From Flavobacterium sp. CS20 (GTDB taxonomy: Bacteria > Bacteroidota > Bacteroidia > Flavobacteriales > Flavobacteriaceae): 64,000 bases of DNA. Of the stretch, positions 8,780-17,200 are shown piece after piece (position 1 is the stretch's first letter; each line of letters opens with the position of its first letter). The stretch spans positions 1,116,001-1,180,000 of the forward strand of contig NZ_CP073015.1 in NCBI RefSeq assembly GCF_018080005.1, read 5' to 3'. Made by a program: the position numbers and the translations under genes. The notes below the pieces were generated by a model, which did no database searches, was not told the DNA's origin, and saw only the letters and a program-made list of their open reading frames with translations.

Positions 8780-8801
8780 TAAGCACAACTTCAGTATATA
8801 C
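8780..8801. repeat. Boundary core site of the cassette array (half element)
   Basis: TAAGCACAAC (8780-8789) is the exact reverse complement of GTTGTGCTTA at 7305-7314. It is followed by CAGTATATAC, reminiscent of the arm GCGTATATGA, but no matching second arm is found before ssb. Read on the minus strand it is the start of the first cassette; its position next to core genes resembles an integron attI or an array end. Confidence 0.5.
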
Positions 8802-9011
8802 CAACAAATATAAAACTTTTTTAACAATTTATTAATTTTTTATAAATATTTGTTTATTAGGTTTTTATGCATTTACAAATAGTTACAAACAAAAGTAAAC
8901 GAAAGTAGATGTTTATTTACCGAATATCTCTTCCCTCCTATCTCATCTTTGTCCTGTCGTTTTGTTACGGCACTGGTTTAGAAACCCTAAATCGGTTTTA
9001 TGTTTAACTTG

Positions 9012-9028
9012 TTCCGCCAAAGGCGGAA
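9012..9028. repeat. Perfect palindrome TTCCGCC-AAA-GGCGGAA upstream of ssb
   Basis: A 7-bp perfect inverted repeat with a 3-nt spacer ends 16 bp before the ssb start codon. It could form a short stable hairpin in the leader RNA, act as an operator, or be a dispersed palindromic repeat. It argues that coding begins at 9045 and not further upstream. Confidence 0.6.
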
Positions 9029-9044
9029 TCAAAAATTTTATATT

Positions 9045-9377
9045 ATGAATAATTTACGTAACCATGTGCAATTAATGGGAAGATTAGGTCAAGACCCAGA
9101 AATCATCAACTTAGATTCTGGTAAAAAATTAGCGAAATTCAGTTTAGCTACCAACGATTATTTCACCACTGCTAAGGGTGAAAAAGTAGAAAATACCGAC
9201 TGGCACAATATTGTGGCTTGGGGCAAAACTGCTGATATTATTGAAAATCACGTCTCTAAAGGTCAAGAAGTGCTGATTGGTGGTAAACTGACTACGCGTT
9301 CTTATGAAACTAAAGACGGTGACAAACGCTACATCACTGAAGTGGTTTGCAATAATATTGTGATGACGCAGAAATAG
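9045..9377 (+). CDS. ssb: Single-stranded DNA-binding protein
   Basis: The protein is a 110-residue OB-fold protein with the SSB signatures NHVQLMGRLGQDPE, KFSLATND, DWHNIVAWGKTAD and KGQEVLIGGKL. It coats single-stranded DNA in replication and repair. An in-frame start exists at 9000, but that extension runs through a palindrome and reads like untranslated leader; MNNLRNHVQL at 9045 is the usual start. The protein is short: the acidic C-terminal tail that recruits partner proteins in long SSBs is missing (it ends NIVMTQK). It is therefore probably a short or secondary SSB, as is common in Bacteroidota. Confidence 0.93.
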   Translation: MNNLRNHVQLMGRLGQDPEIINLDSGKKLAKFSLATNDYFTTAKGEKVENTDWHNIVAWGKTADIIENHVSKGQEVLIGGKLTTRSYETKDGDKRYITEVVCNNIVMTQK

Positions 9378-9448
9378 GTTTTGCAAATGAATAAAATTTC
9401 ATGTTTAGTTCAAACCTTATAATCTAACAACACAATATTTAAAAAGTC

Positions 9449-9495
9449 ATTGCTAAGCTGTTTTCTGCTGAAATGCAGGAAACAGCCGTGGCAAT
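9449..9495. repeat. REP-like stem-loop between ssb and rpsF
   Basis: GCTGTTTTCTGC (9457-9468) pairs with GCAGGAAACAGC (9475-9486) around a 6-nt loop, with one G-T pair; outer ATTGC and GCAAT extend the stem. It is not followed by a T-run, so it is more likely a dispersed palindromic repeat than a terminator, though it may protect the 3' end of the ssb transcript. Confidence 0.55.
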
Positions 9496-9588
9496 CTTGG
9501 GATATATAATTGTGTTTTGAGGTTTAAAAAGTGAATTCATATACTTCAAAAGCCATAAATTACTCTTATTTTTATTTAGCAGAAAATC

Positions 9589-9618
9589 TTGCAGTTAAAG
9601 ATAAAAAGTTTATTTTTG
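9589..9618 (+). promoter_or_regulatory. Promoter of rpsF-rpsR-rplI
   Basis: TTG (9589-9591), 19 nt, then TATTTTTG (9611-9618): a textbook Bacteroidota promoter (TTG-N19-21-TAnnTTTG). Transcription would start near 9625, about 20 nt before rpsF. Confidence 0.8.
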
Positions 9619-9644
9619 CACCCGTTTAATTTAAAACTATATTT

Positions 9645-9983
9645 ATGAACCAGTACGAAACTGTTTTCATTTTAAATCCCGTTTTATCTGAAGATCAGAT
9701 AAAGGAAACAGTCAAAAAGTTTGAAGATTACTTATCTTCAGAAGGTGCAGAAATGGTGCACAAAGAAGATTGGGGGCTAAAAAAATTGGCTTACCCAATC
9801 GAAAACAAAAAAAGTGGCTTTTACCACTTGTTAGAATTTAAAGTGAAGCCTGAAATCATCGATACTTTTGAGTTGATGATGAGACAAGATGAACGCGTTA
9901 TGCGTTTTTTAACTGTCAAGTTAGACAAGTATGCCGTAGAATGGGCAAGAGAACGCGTAAAACGAACCAAACAAAAAGCTTAA
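9645..9983 (+). CDS. rpsF: 30S ribosomal protein S6
   Basis: The 112-residue protein begins MNQYETVFILNPVLSEDQI and contains GLKKLAYPIENKKSGFYHL, characteristic of S6, which binds S18 on the platform of the small ribosomal subunit. It is the first gene of a three-gene ribosomal operon, with a clear promoter upstream; S18 starts four bases after its stop. The length is normal and no anomaly is seen. Confidence 0.97.
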   Translation: MNQYETVFILNPVLSEDQIKETVKKFEDYLSSEGAEMVHKEDWGLKKLAYPIENKKSGFYHLLEFKVKPEIIDTFELMMRQDERVMRFLTVKLDKYAVEWARERVKRTKQKA

Positions 9984-9986
9984 GCG

Positions 9987-10283
9987 ATGTCAAAAATTGA
10001 AGAACAATCAAAAGAGAAAAACGAAGGCGAAATCAGATATCTGACGCCTCTTGATATTGAAACGAAAAGTAAAAAACGTTTTTGCCGTTTTAAAAGAGCT
10101 GGCATCAAATATGTTGATTATAAAAATGCGGATTTCTTGATGGAGTTTGTGAACGAGCAAGGTAAAATTTTACCCAGACGTTTAACAGGAACTTCTTTGA
10201 AATACCAAAGAAAAGTTGCTCAAGCTGTAAAACGCGCAAGACACTTAGCCTTAATGCCTTATGTAGGTGATTTACTTAAATAA
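9987..10283 (+). CDS. rpsR: 30S ribosomal protein S18
   Basis: The 98-residue protein holds the S18 core: [19 protein letters not shown], then [31 protein letters not shown]. Its N-terminal extension of about 20 charged residues is typical of Bacteroidota S18. The protein pairs with S6 in the 30S subunit. It lies between rpsF and rplI in one transcription unit. Confidence 0.97.
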   Translation: MSKIEEQSKEKNEGEIRYLTPLDIETKSKKRFCRFKRAGIKYVDYKNADFLMEFVNEQGKILPRRLTGTSLKYQRKVAQAVKRARHLALMPYVGDLLK

Positions 10284-10295
10284 AACGAAAAAAAC

Positions 10296-10745
10296 ATGGA
10301 ACTTATACTGAAAAAAGACGTTGAAAATTTAGGTTTTGCTGACGATGTGGTAACAGTTAAAAACGGCTATGGTCGAAATTTTTTAATCCCTCAAGGGTTT
10401 GCGGTTTTAGCCACTTCTTCTGCCAAAAAAGTTTTGGCTGAAAATCTTAAACAACGTGCTCATAAAGAAGAAAAAATCATCAAAGAAGCTAAAGATGCTG
10501 CTTCAAAACTTGATGGTTTAGAACTTAAAATTACAGCTAAAGCTGGTGCAGGCGATAAACTTTTTGGTAGCATTACCAATGCTGATTTAAGTGAAGCCTT
10601 GGCCGATAAAGATGTAGAGGTTGACAAAAAGTTTATTTCTATTCTTGGTGGCAACATCAAAAGATTGGGGCAATATGAAGCCAAAATCAGATTTCACAGA
10701 GAAGTGGTTGCTGATTTTACCTTTGATGTTATCGCAGAAGCTTAA
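10296..10745 (+). CDS. rplI: 50S ribosomal protein L9
   Basis: The 149-residue protein starts MELILKKDVENLGFADDVV and has the N-terminal L9 motif GYGRNFLIPQGFA, a long connecting helix (about residues 40-75) and the C-terminal domain. L9 binds 23S rRNA near the L1 stalk. It is the last gene of the rpsF operon; a rho-independent terminator follows 28 nt downstream. Confidence 0.97.
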   Translation: MELILKKDVENLGFADDVVTVKNGYGRNFLIPQGFAVLATSSAKKVLAENLKQRAHKEEKIIKEAKDAASKLDGLELKITAKAGAGDKLFGSITNADLSEALADKDVEVDKKFISILGGNIKRLGQYEAKIRFHREVVADFTFDVIAEA

Positions 10746-10773
10746 ATAATTTATTGTTATTTATTAAACCAAA

Positions 10774-10797
10774 CCTCGTCAATTGACGGGGTTTTTT
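10774..10797 (+). terminator. Rho-independent terminator of the rpsF operon
   Basis: CCTCGTCAATTGACGGGG forms a stem with one G-T pair and is followed by TTTTTT (10792-10797), directly after rplI. Confidence 0.85.
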
Positions 10798-10855
10798 ATA
10801 TAAATTTATCAAGTGCATAGGAATTACTTTTAATTTTTGTTAAATTGCCCTTTTA

Positions 10856-12070
10856 ATGAATATGCAAACATCAACTCCTTCTGAAATAGAACAAAAACGT
10901 TTAAGAGCTCTAAAGTCTCTTAACATTCTCGATAGCCAACCTGAAAAAGAATATGATGATTTGACCGAATTGGTCGCTTACATTTGCGACACACCTGTAG
11001 CAATGATCAGTCTAATTGATAAAGACCGACAATGGATAAAATCTAAAATTGGTATTGACTTTTGTGAAACTGAACGCAAGATTTCGTTTTGCACACATGT
11101 CATCAATCAACCTGATGAAATATATGAGATTGAAGATACCTCAACCCATGAATTGTTTAAGAACAACCCTTTTGTCATTGAAGAAGGCGTTAGATTTTAT
11201 GCTGGAGCTCCTTTAATTAACGAAAACGGTTATGCACTTGGCACAATTTGCGTGATTGATTTTAAACCAAAAACTTTATCAGACCAACAAAAAATAGCTT
11301 TAAAAAATTTGGCTAATCAAGTGGTAAAGCTTTTTGAATTGCGCTCTAAAAATGAAAACCTGCGTGAAGTGCAACGCAATTTAAAAGAAAAAAATACTCA
11401 ACTTAGAAATTTTGCTGGTGTGGTTTCGCATGATATGAAAATGCCACTGGCCAATATCATCGTGACCATTGATATTTTAAAAAGCAAATACAAAAAAGTC
11501 TTAGATGAAGCTGGTTTTGATTATCTCAACAACCTGAAACAGTCAGCCTTTAAAATGAGTGACTATATCAGCAATATTCTTACCCACTACGAAAGCGATG
11601 AAATAACCGAAAAACAAGCTAAAGAAAACATTGATCTTCACGAACTTCTCGAAAACATCATAGAATTGTTAGACGTCAATGACAATTGCGAAATCAATCT
11701 ACCAGCCCAAAACACCCAAATCAAATGCAATAAAACCGCTGTTGAACAAATTTTGCTCAACCTTATCGGTAATAGTTTAAAATATAACGATAAAGAAAAA
11801 ATTATCGTCGATATAGATTTTTCTGAAGATGACTCTTATTACTATTTTAGCGTAAAAGACAACGGTATCGGTATTCCTAAAGAAAAACAAAAAGATATTT
11901 TTAAATTGTTTTCTACAGTTGCTGAAAAAGATAGACGCGGTCAAAAAGGGAACGGCATTGGTTTATCTACGGTGCGTAAACTCATCAACAACCTGGGTGG
12001 AAAGATTGACGTAGAGTCTGAAAAAGGCATTTATACTAAAATTTCATTTAGTATTGAGAAATGTGAGTAA
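10856..12070 (+). CDS. GAF-domain sensor histidine kinase
   Basis: The 404-residue soluble kinase has an N-terminal GAF domain (about 20-165, with AMISLIDKDRQWIKS and APLINENGYALGTICVID), a coiled coil (about 155-185), a HisKA dimerisation domain with the phospho-acceptor in VSHDMKMPLANI (H192), and a HATPase domain with the N box (LLNLIGNSLKYND) and the G boxes DNGIGIP and GNGIGLSTVRKL. There is no membrane segment, so it senses an intracellular signal or ligand. No response regulator lies beside it, so it is an orphan kinase. Start alternatives are codons 1 and 3, six bases apart. Confidence 0.9.
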   Translation: MNMQTSTPSEIEQKRLRALKSLNILDSQPEKEYDDLTELVAYICDTPVAMISLIDKDRQWIKSKIGIDFCETERKISFCTHVINQPDEIYEIEDTSTHELFKNNPFVIEEGVRFYAGAPLINENGYALGTICVIDFKPKTLSDQQKIALKNLANQVVKLFELRSKNENLREVQRNLKEKNTQLRNFAGVVSHDMKMPLANIIVTIDILKSKYKKVLDEAGFDYLNNLKQSAFKMSDYISNILTHYESDEITEKQAKENIDLHELLENIIELLDVNDNCEINLPAQNTQIKCNKTAVEQILLNLIGNSLKYNDKEKIIVDIDFSEDDSYYYFSVKDNGIGIPKEKQKDIFKLFSTVAEKDRRGQKGNGIGLSTVRKLINNLGGKIDVESEKGIYTKISFSIEKCE

Positions 12071-12077
12071 GTTGAGT

Positions 12078-12106
12078 TTGATTACAATCACCATTAGCTA
12101 TATTTG
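12078..12106 (+). promoter_or_regulatory. Promoter of the BatA-domain gene
   Basis: TTG (12078-12080), 18 nt, then TATATTTG (12099-12106). It places the transcript start near 12113 and so rules out a TTG start at 12104, favouring the ATG at 12131. Confidence 0.7.
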
Positions 12107-12130
12107 CCCTTAACGCTTCTAAACCTTGGT

Positions 12131-14053
12131 ATGCAATTTTATCGCCCTGAACTTTTATATGGATTATTGGCACTTGCCATTCCTATTATTGTGCATTTAT
12201 TTCAGTTGAGAAAATTTAAAACTGAACCTTTTACCAATGTCGCTTTACTTAAAAAACTCATCATTTCTTCAAGAAAAAGTTCTAAGCTCAAAAAATGGTT
12301 AAGTCTCATTGCTAGATTGCTTATCATCACATGTTTGGTTTTGGCTTTTGCTCAACCTTATTTTTCTGATTCAAAGATTGTTGACCAAAAGAAACAAATT
12401 GGTGTTTTTATAGATAACTCATATAGTATGGCTTTAAAAGGACAAAATACTTCGCTGTTTGAAAAAGCCAAAAAAGAGTTGCTTGAAGCATTACCAGAAA
12501 ATGAAAATTATCATATCGCAACACATGATCAAAGTCTGAAAAATGTAAAACCTAGCGAATTCAAATCTTGGCTATACGATTTGGATTACAGTTCGGTGAG
12601 TTTAGATTTAAAAGCCATCTTTACCAAAGCTCAAAGTTTGTATCAAGCTCAGGAGAATCAACTTAACGAACTTGTGATTTTATCTGATTTTCAATACTTT
12701 GAAGAGTTTGACAGCTCAAGTCTTGACACGACTTATAATTATCATTTTATACAATATCAACCTAAGGAACAAATCAACTTTAGCATAGATACCGCTTATC
12801 TTAAAACTTCGGCAGAACAAAAAACCCTGATGTTCAAAGTCTCAGCATCTGATCAAACCACACAAAGTTTGCCAGTTTCATTGTATGATGATAAAACTTT
12901 ACTCGGCAAATTTAGTTTGAATTTTGAAGATGAAACCGAAAAAAACTACAGCTTTGATATAGAACAAAACGAAATAATAAACGGACGAATTCAAATTGAC
13001 GATGCCAGCCTGAGTTTTGACAACAAACTATTTTTTTCAATAGCTGAGCCTGAAAAAATTAAAGTTCTAATCATTTCACAACAAGCTACATCTTATTTAG
13101 ACAAGGTTTATAACAATGAAAGATTTGACTACCAACAAAGCCTTATTGGCAATTTAGAATATGCCGATATCAGTCAAGCTGATGTAGTTATTTTAAATGA
13201 ACTTCAAAGCATTCCAAACGCGTTAAAAATCAGCATAGAAAATCATATAGCTGAAAATAAAGTATTGGGCATTATTCCTTCAAAAGACATTGACTTGAAC
13301 AGTTACAATGATTTGTTTAATGCTTTAAATTTAAGACCATATTCTGCTGTCAATTCTAATGAAATTAAACTGACTACTATTGCTTTTGAACATCCTATTT
13401 TTGAAGATGTGTTTACACAACGTATTCAAAATTTTGACTATCCTAGTTTTGAATCCTATTACAGAAGTTCAAATCCACAAAAAGCCTTAGCCTTTAGTAA
13501 TGGTTTAGCTTTTTTAGAATCGCAGAATAATATTTTTAGATTTAATGCGACTATTGAAGACAATTCAAATTTTAAACAATCGCCGTTGGTCGTGTTAAGC
13601 TTTTATAATTTGGCATTACAAGCTCAAACCAAAACTCAGCTTTATGCAGAAATAGGACAATCTTATCAATTTAACATCAAAACTCAACTCAATCCTGATG
13701 AAGTTTTAAGTCTGTCTCAAGATGAATACAAATTCATTCCTAAACAAAATGCAAAAGGACAACACATTACGCTCCAATTTGATGAAAACCTAAACACGCC
13801 AGGACATTATGCCATTACCAATACCCAAAATGACACGTTATATCAGTTGGCATTTAATTTAAATCGTAAAGAAAATCAATTTAATTATTTAGATGTTTCT
13901 AATTTTAACAATGTTAAAACCTATGACAGCTTTACGACTTATGCTCAAAATTGGTCTGAAAGTCAAAATCAAAAAAGTTTATGGCAATGGTTTATCGCTT
14001 TTGCATTGATATTTATGATTATTGAATTACTTTTGTTGAGATTTATTAAATAA
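12131..14053 (+). CDS. BatA-domain (aerotolerance regulator-type) membrane protein with VWA-like region
   Basis: The protein of about 640 residues begins MQFYRPELLYGLLALAIPI. Its first 90 residues hold the BatA domain: two membrane segments with IVHLFQLRKFK between them and LLIITCLVLAFAQPYF as the second. A periplasmic VWA-like region follows (IGVFIDNSYSMAL). A last membrane helix (WFIAFALIFMIIELLLL) ends the chain. Proteins of this type are membrane-anchored and of unclear function. The gene lies six bases upstream of the dihydroorotase-like gene, a pairing I recall as common in flavobacteria. A longer start at 12104 falls inside the promoter and is rejected. Confidence 0.85.
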   Translation: MQFYRPELLYGLLALAIPIIVHLFQLRKFKTEPFTNVALLKKLIISSRKSSKLKKWLSLIARLLIITCLVLAFAQPYFSDSKIVDQKKQIGVFIDNSYSMALKGQNTSLFEKAKKELLEALPENENYHIATHDQSLKNVKPSEFKSWLYDLDYSSVSLDLKAIFTKAQSLYQAQENQLNELVILSDFQYFEEFDSSSLDTTYNYHFIQYQPKEQINFSIDTAYLKTSAEQKTLMFKVSASDQTTQSLPVSLYDDKTLLGKFSLNFEDETEKNYSFDIEQNEIINGRIQIDDASLSFDNKLFFSIAEPEKIKVLIISQQATSYLDKVYNNERFDYQQSLIGNLEYADISQADVVILNELQSIPNALKISIENHIAENKVLGIIPSKDIDLNSYNDLFNALNLRPYSAVNSNEIKLTTIAFEHPIFEDVFTQRIQNFDYPSFESYYRSSNPQKALAFSNGLAFLESQNNIFRFNATIEDNSNFKQSPLVVLSFYNLALQAQTKTQLYAEIGQSYQFNIKTQLNPDEVLSLSQDEYKFIPKQNAKGQHITLQFDENLNTPGHYAITNTQNDTLYQLAFNLNRKENQFNYLDVSNFNNVKTYDSFTTYAQNWSESQNQKSLWQWFIAFALIFMIIELLLLRFIK

Positions 14054-14059
14054 GACTTT

Positions 14060-15325
14060 ATGAGATTGCTTATCAAATCAGCAAAAATTATTGACCCAAA
14101 AAGTCCTTATCATCTTAAACAAAAAGATATTTTTATTGAAAATGGCAAGATTAAAGCCATAGAAGACAAGGTTGATGAGAAAGCAGATAAGCAAATTACA
14201 TATAAAAATCTCCACGTTTCTCAAGGTTGGTTTGATTCTTCAGTCTCTTTTGGCGAACCTGGTTTTGAAGATCGAGAAACTTTACAAAATGGCTTAGATA
14301 CCGCGATGAAAAGTGGATTTACGAGTGTGATTTTAAATCCCAATACCGATCCCGTTATTGACAATGCCGCTTTGGTTCAGTATTTAAAAACCAAAACCCA
14401 AAGTCATATTGTCAACGCTCTAATTTCAGGAGCATTAACCGAACAATCAAAAAATCAGCAACTTGCAGAATTGTTTGATATGCATCAACACAATGCAGTA
14501 GTGTTTGGCGATTATAAAAAAGGGATTCAAAATGCCAACCTACTCAAATTGGCTTTGCAATACACCAAAGCTTTTGAAGGTTTGGTTCAAGTTTTCCCGA
14601 TTGAAAACAGCTTGAGTGAAAAGGCACAAATGCACGAAGGCGAAATCAGCACAAGTCTCGGTTTAAAAGCACAACCACGAATGGCTGAAGTGATTCAAAT
14701 AAAAAGAGATTTAGACCTATTGAGATATACCGATTCGAAAATTCATTTCTCTTGTATTTCTACAGCAGATTCAGTTGAACTTATAAAACAAGCCAAAAAA
14801 GAAGGTTTGGATGTGAGTTGTAGCGTTGCTATTTCCAATTTGATTTACACAGATAAAAAACTGCAGGATTTTGATACCAGATATAAAGTTTGACCACCAT
14901 TAAGAGAAACTTCAGACCAAAAGGCTTTAATAAAAGGACTCAAATCTGGTGTTATAGATATGGTAACTTCAGACCATCAACCACTTAATATCGAACTTAA
15001 AAAAACAGAATTTGAGCACGCCGCTTTTGGCAGTATAGGCTTAGAATCTGCCTTTGGCATTTTAAATAAAAAATTGGGCTTAGAGCCAAGCATAAATTAT
15101 CTTACCCGTGGAAAAACACGTTTTAACCAAGCGTTTTCTTCAATAGAAGTCGGGCAAAACGCTGAGCTAAGCCTTTTTGACCCCGATATAAAATGGACGT
15201 TTTCAGAAGATGATATCATTTCGAAATCAAAAAATGCGATATTTCTAAGTGAAACGCTTAAAGGAAAAGCTCTCGGTATCGTTAATAAAAATCAATTTTA
15301 TGTCACAGATGTCACAAAATTCTAA
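14060..15325 (+). pseudogene. Dihydroorotase-like protein, non-catalytic type, with in-frame TGA
   Basis: Frames 14060-14893 and 14960-15325 share one phase and are separated by a TGA at 14891-14893. Read through, they give a protein of about 421 residues with the amidohydrolase order of PyrC, including YKV(stop)PPLRE, where dihydroorotases have a conserved PPLR motif, and MVTSDHQP. The metal-binding HxH of true dihydroorotases is replaced (DSSVSFGEPG), as in the inactive paralogues that support aspartate transcarbamoylase in some bacteria. The stop may be a nonsense mutation (TTA to TGA would suffice), a sequencing error, or much less likely recoding. The gene overlaps the next by 26 nt. Confidence 0.85.
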
Positions 15326-15641
15326 AAGTCCAAAAGGAAAAACGGCGACTATAACAAGCTATTTATTCTTTTTTTTAGGCACTATCATTGCCCTATTTAT
15401 GAATATGGAAGATAGACATGAATTCGCAAGATTTCATATCCGTCAATCTTTTGGATTACATTTTATCTTTATCGCCTTTTCACCTTTAGCCAGTGGGTTT
15501 GACAATTGGATGATCAGTTTTTCATTGTATCTATTTTATACGGTTTTATGGTTTTACGGGTTTATCAATGCGGTTACCAACAAAACTCAACCTATTCCTA
15601 TACTCGGTAATTTTTTTCAAAAACTATTTAAAGTGTTATAA
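15300..15641 (+). CDS. Small integral membrane protein, DUF4870-like
   Basis: The 113-residue protein has three hydrophobic segments (about residues 17-34, 48-64, 68-90) and the motif DRHEFARFHIRQSFGLH, in which a charged loop precedes the second helix, as in the DUF4870 / import-component-like family. The frame is open further upstream, but MSQMSQNSKSPKG at 15300 (or the ATG at 15309) is the likely start. It overlaps the end of the dihydroorotase-like gene, and the esterase gene starts one base after its stop, so the four genes form an operon. Confidence 0.75.
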   Translation: MSQMSQNSKSPKGKTATITSYLFFFLGTIIALFMNMEDRHEFARFHIRQSFGLHFIFIAFSPLASGFDNWMISFSLYLFYTVLWFYGFINAVTNKTQPIPILGNFFQKLFKVL

Positions 15642-16292
15642 ATGACAACAAAAAATTTAAGCTTAACTCATCTCATTAGACCTTCAAATCTAACCCAACC
15701 ATCGCCACTTATTTTGATGCTACACGGCTATGGCAGTGATGAAAAAGATTTGTTTGCCTTTGCCGAATATCTGCCTGAGAACTATACTGTGATTTCAGTG
15801 CAAGCTCCTTATGGTTTACAACCTATGGGTTATGCATGGTATGCCATTAATTTTGATGCTGATGCCAATAAATTTAGCGATACCCAACAAGGAATAAAAT
15901 CCAGAGAAAAAATTAAAAATTTTATCACCGAAGCGATAGATGCTTACAATATCAATCCAAAAGAAGTGACTTTGTTCGGCTTTAGTCAAGGTACAATTTT
16001 AAGTTTTGCCACGGCTCTAACCTATCCACATTTGGTCAAAAACGTGATTGGTTTGAGCGGTTACATCGACAAAAATATGGTTGAAATAGCCGATAAAAAC
16101 GCTTTAAAAAAACTACATGTATTTAGTTCTCATGGCACAGCAGACCAAGTCATACCAGTAGATTGGGCAAGAAAAACCCCTGAAATTTTAAAATCCTACG
16201 GAATTGATTGTGAGTTTAAAGAATTTCCCATCGGTCACGGTGTCAACCAAGAAAATTTTGAAGCGGTGTTAGATTGGCTGAAAAACCATTGA
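15642..16292 (+). CDS. Carboxylesterase / phospholipase-type alpha/beta hydrolase
   Basis: The 216-residue cytoplasmic hydrolase has the full catalytic triad in family order: nucleophile elbow LFGFSQGT (S115), acid in TADQVIPVDWA (D168) and histidine in IGHGVN (H199). The oxyanion-hole segment is LMLHGYGSDEKDL. It matches the phospholipase/carboxylesterase family (short-chain ester or acyl-protein thioesterase activity). The physiological substrate is unknown. It is the last gene of the BatA operon. Confidence 0.88.
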   Translation: MTTKNLSLTHLIRPSNLTQPSPLILMLHGYGSDEKDLFAFAEYLPENYTVISVQAPYGLQPMGYAWYAINFDADANKFSDTQQGIKSREKIKNFITEAIDAYNINPKEVTLFGFSQGTILSFATALTYPHLVKNVIGLSGYIDKNMVEIADKNALKKLHVFSSHGTADQVIPVDWARKTPEILKSYGIDCEFKEFPIGHGVNQENFEAVLDWLKNH

Positions 16293-16422
16293 AAAAAGAA
16301 TTGATAATAATATCACAAATGCTTCATTTTATTGACAAATTTCAAGCTGATATCAGAGTTTGTTTATTTTATAATCCTTTTGTTAAAACCGTTTAAGTGT
16401 ATAACTCAAAAATTTTATTACT

Positions 16423-16511
16423 AACCTGAGTTCGATTTAAATAGGGTTTTCTCAGAAAATCAGAATTTAAAGTTATAGATTTAGGATTTGTTATAACCTG
16501 AGTTCGGTATA
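16423..16511. repeat. Two copies of a dispersed repeat (AACCTGAGTTCG)
   Basis: AACCTGAGTTCGATTTAA at 16423-16440 and AACCTGAGTTCGGTATA at 16495-16511 are related to AACGTGAGTTCGATATAAAT at 21751-21770, to an inverted copy at 16685-16702 and to AACGTGAATTCAAC at 49229-49242. All are intergenic. Confidence 0.65.
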
Positions 16512-16574
16512 TTGAAAGCTGTAAATCAGATGATTATATCTTTTTGTTAGCAAATTTTGTCATTGGTAACAAAG

Positions 16575-16639
16575 AATGAGGAGAAATCTCATCCTACTGA
16601 GATGTCTCGTCGCTCATGCTTCGCTCTTTCGACATGACA
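16575..16639. repeat. Intergenic REP-like repeat (GAGGAGAAATCTCAT ... TTCGACATGACA)
   Basis: This block contains nested inverted parts (GAGAAATCTC; GAGATGTCTC) and ends TTCGACATGACA. From memory, sequences of this form are scattered through many flavobacterial genomes. No function is known. It lies in the long non-coding stretch between the esterase and lipoprotein genes. Confidence 0.5.
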
Positions 16640-16684
16640 AATGATTAAATATCTGTATTTTATATGAATATATTTTATTGAAAT

Positions 16685-16702
16685 TTATATCGAACTCACG
16701 TT
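16685..16702. repeat. Inverted copy of the ACGTGAGTTCG dispersed repeat
   Basis: TTATATCGAACTCACGTT is the reverse complement of AACGTGAGTTCGATATAA, seen directly at 21751-21768. With the copies at 16423 and 16495 it brackets about 280 bp of non-coding DNA that includes the REP-like block. Confidence 0.65.
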
Positions 16703-16888
16703 GTTATAAATAGAACGTCTCCAATCCAACTATTTAAAACCGTTGAAACGCTTAGGATTGTGCGTGGGCTATGGTTTGCAAATATTCGATGGTGAATGGA
16801 TTTATCCATTTTCTATGATTTCAATTTCTTCTCTGTAAGTCATTGAAATAAATTTTAACACATTCATCCCAAGGAAAATGATAGGCGA

Positions 16889-17096
16889 ATTTTACCCAAT
16901 CCTGTTGATAATCGAATTAAAATTGAATCTGTAGTTGATCAATTTACAATTTGAAATATACGATATAAAAGGCATACTTTTAATGCAAACCCAAAACAGA
17001 AATAGTAACGCTTCAAAATTTTCAACAGGTATCTATTTTCTTAAAATTATAAATAAAAATCAACAAATATTGACCGAAAAGATCATCAAGAAATAA
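16889..17096 (+). pseudogene. Remnant of a type IX secretion C-terminal sorting domain
   Basis: Before the TAA at 17094-17096 the frame encodes FEIYDIKGILLMQTQ, then FSTGIYFLKIINKNQQ and ILTEKIIKK. This matches the end of type A sorting domains recognised by the type IX secretion system, whose typical form is YDI.GK, then G.Y..KI and a KKIIK end. About 50 bases upstream, in another frame, NPVDNRIKIES matches the usual start of the domain. At least two frameshifts have therefore destroyed it, and the rest of the secreted protein is gone. Supports a type IX system in this organism, together with porQ at 30434. Confidence 0.7.
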
Positions 17097-17200
17097 GCAG
17101 ATTTATCTCATTTGACAAAAATCCTAAACTAAAATTTTGATTAGAAGGCATATTGTTTTTAAAATTTAACTAAAAAACGTATGTTTGAATAAAACCAAAC

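Noticed and set aside
9000..9044. Longer ssb protein starting at 9000
   Set aside because: The extension runs through a perfect palindrome and has no similarity to SSB N-termini.
14891..14893. TGA in the dihydroorotase-like gene as selenocysteine or a reassigned codon
   Set aside because: The position is next to PPLR, where no cysteine or catalytic residue is expected, and other genes here end normally with TGA; nonsense mutation or error is simpler.
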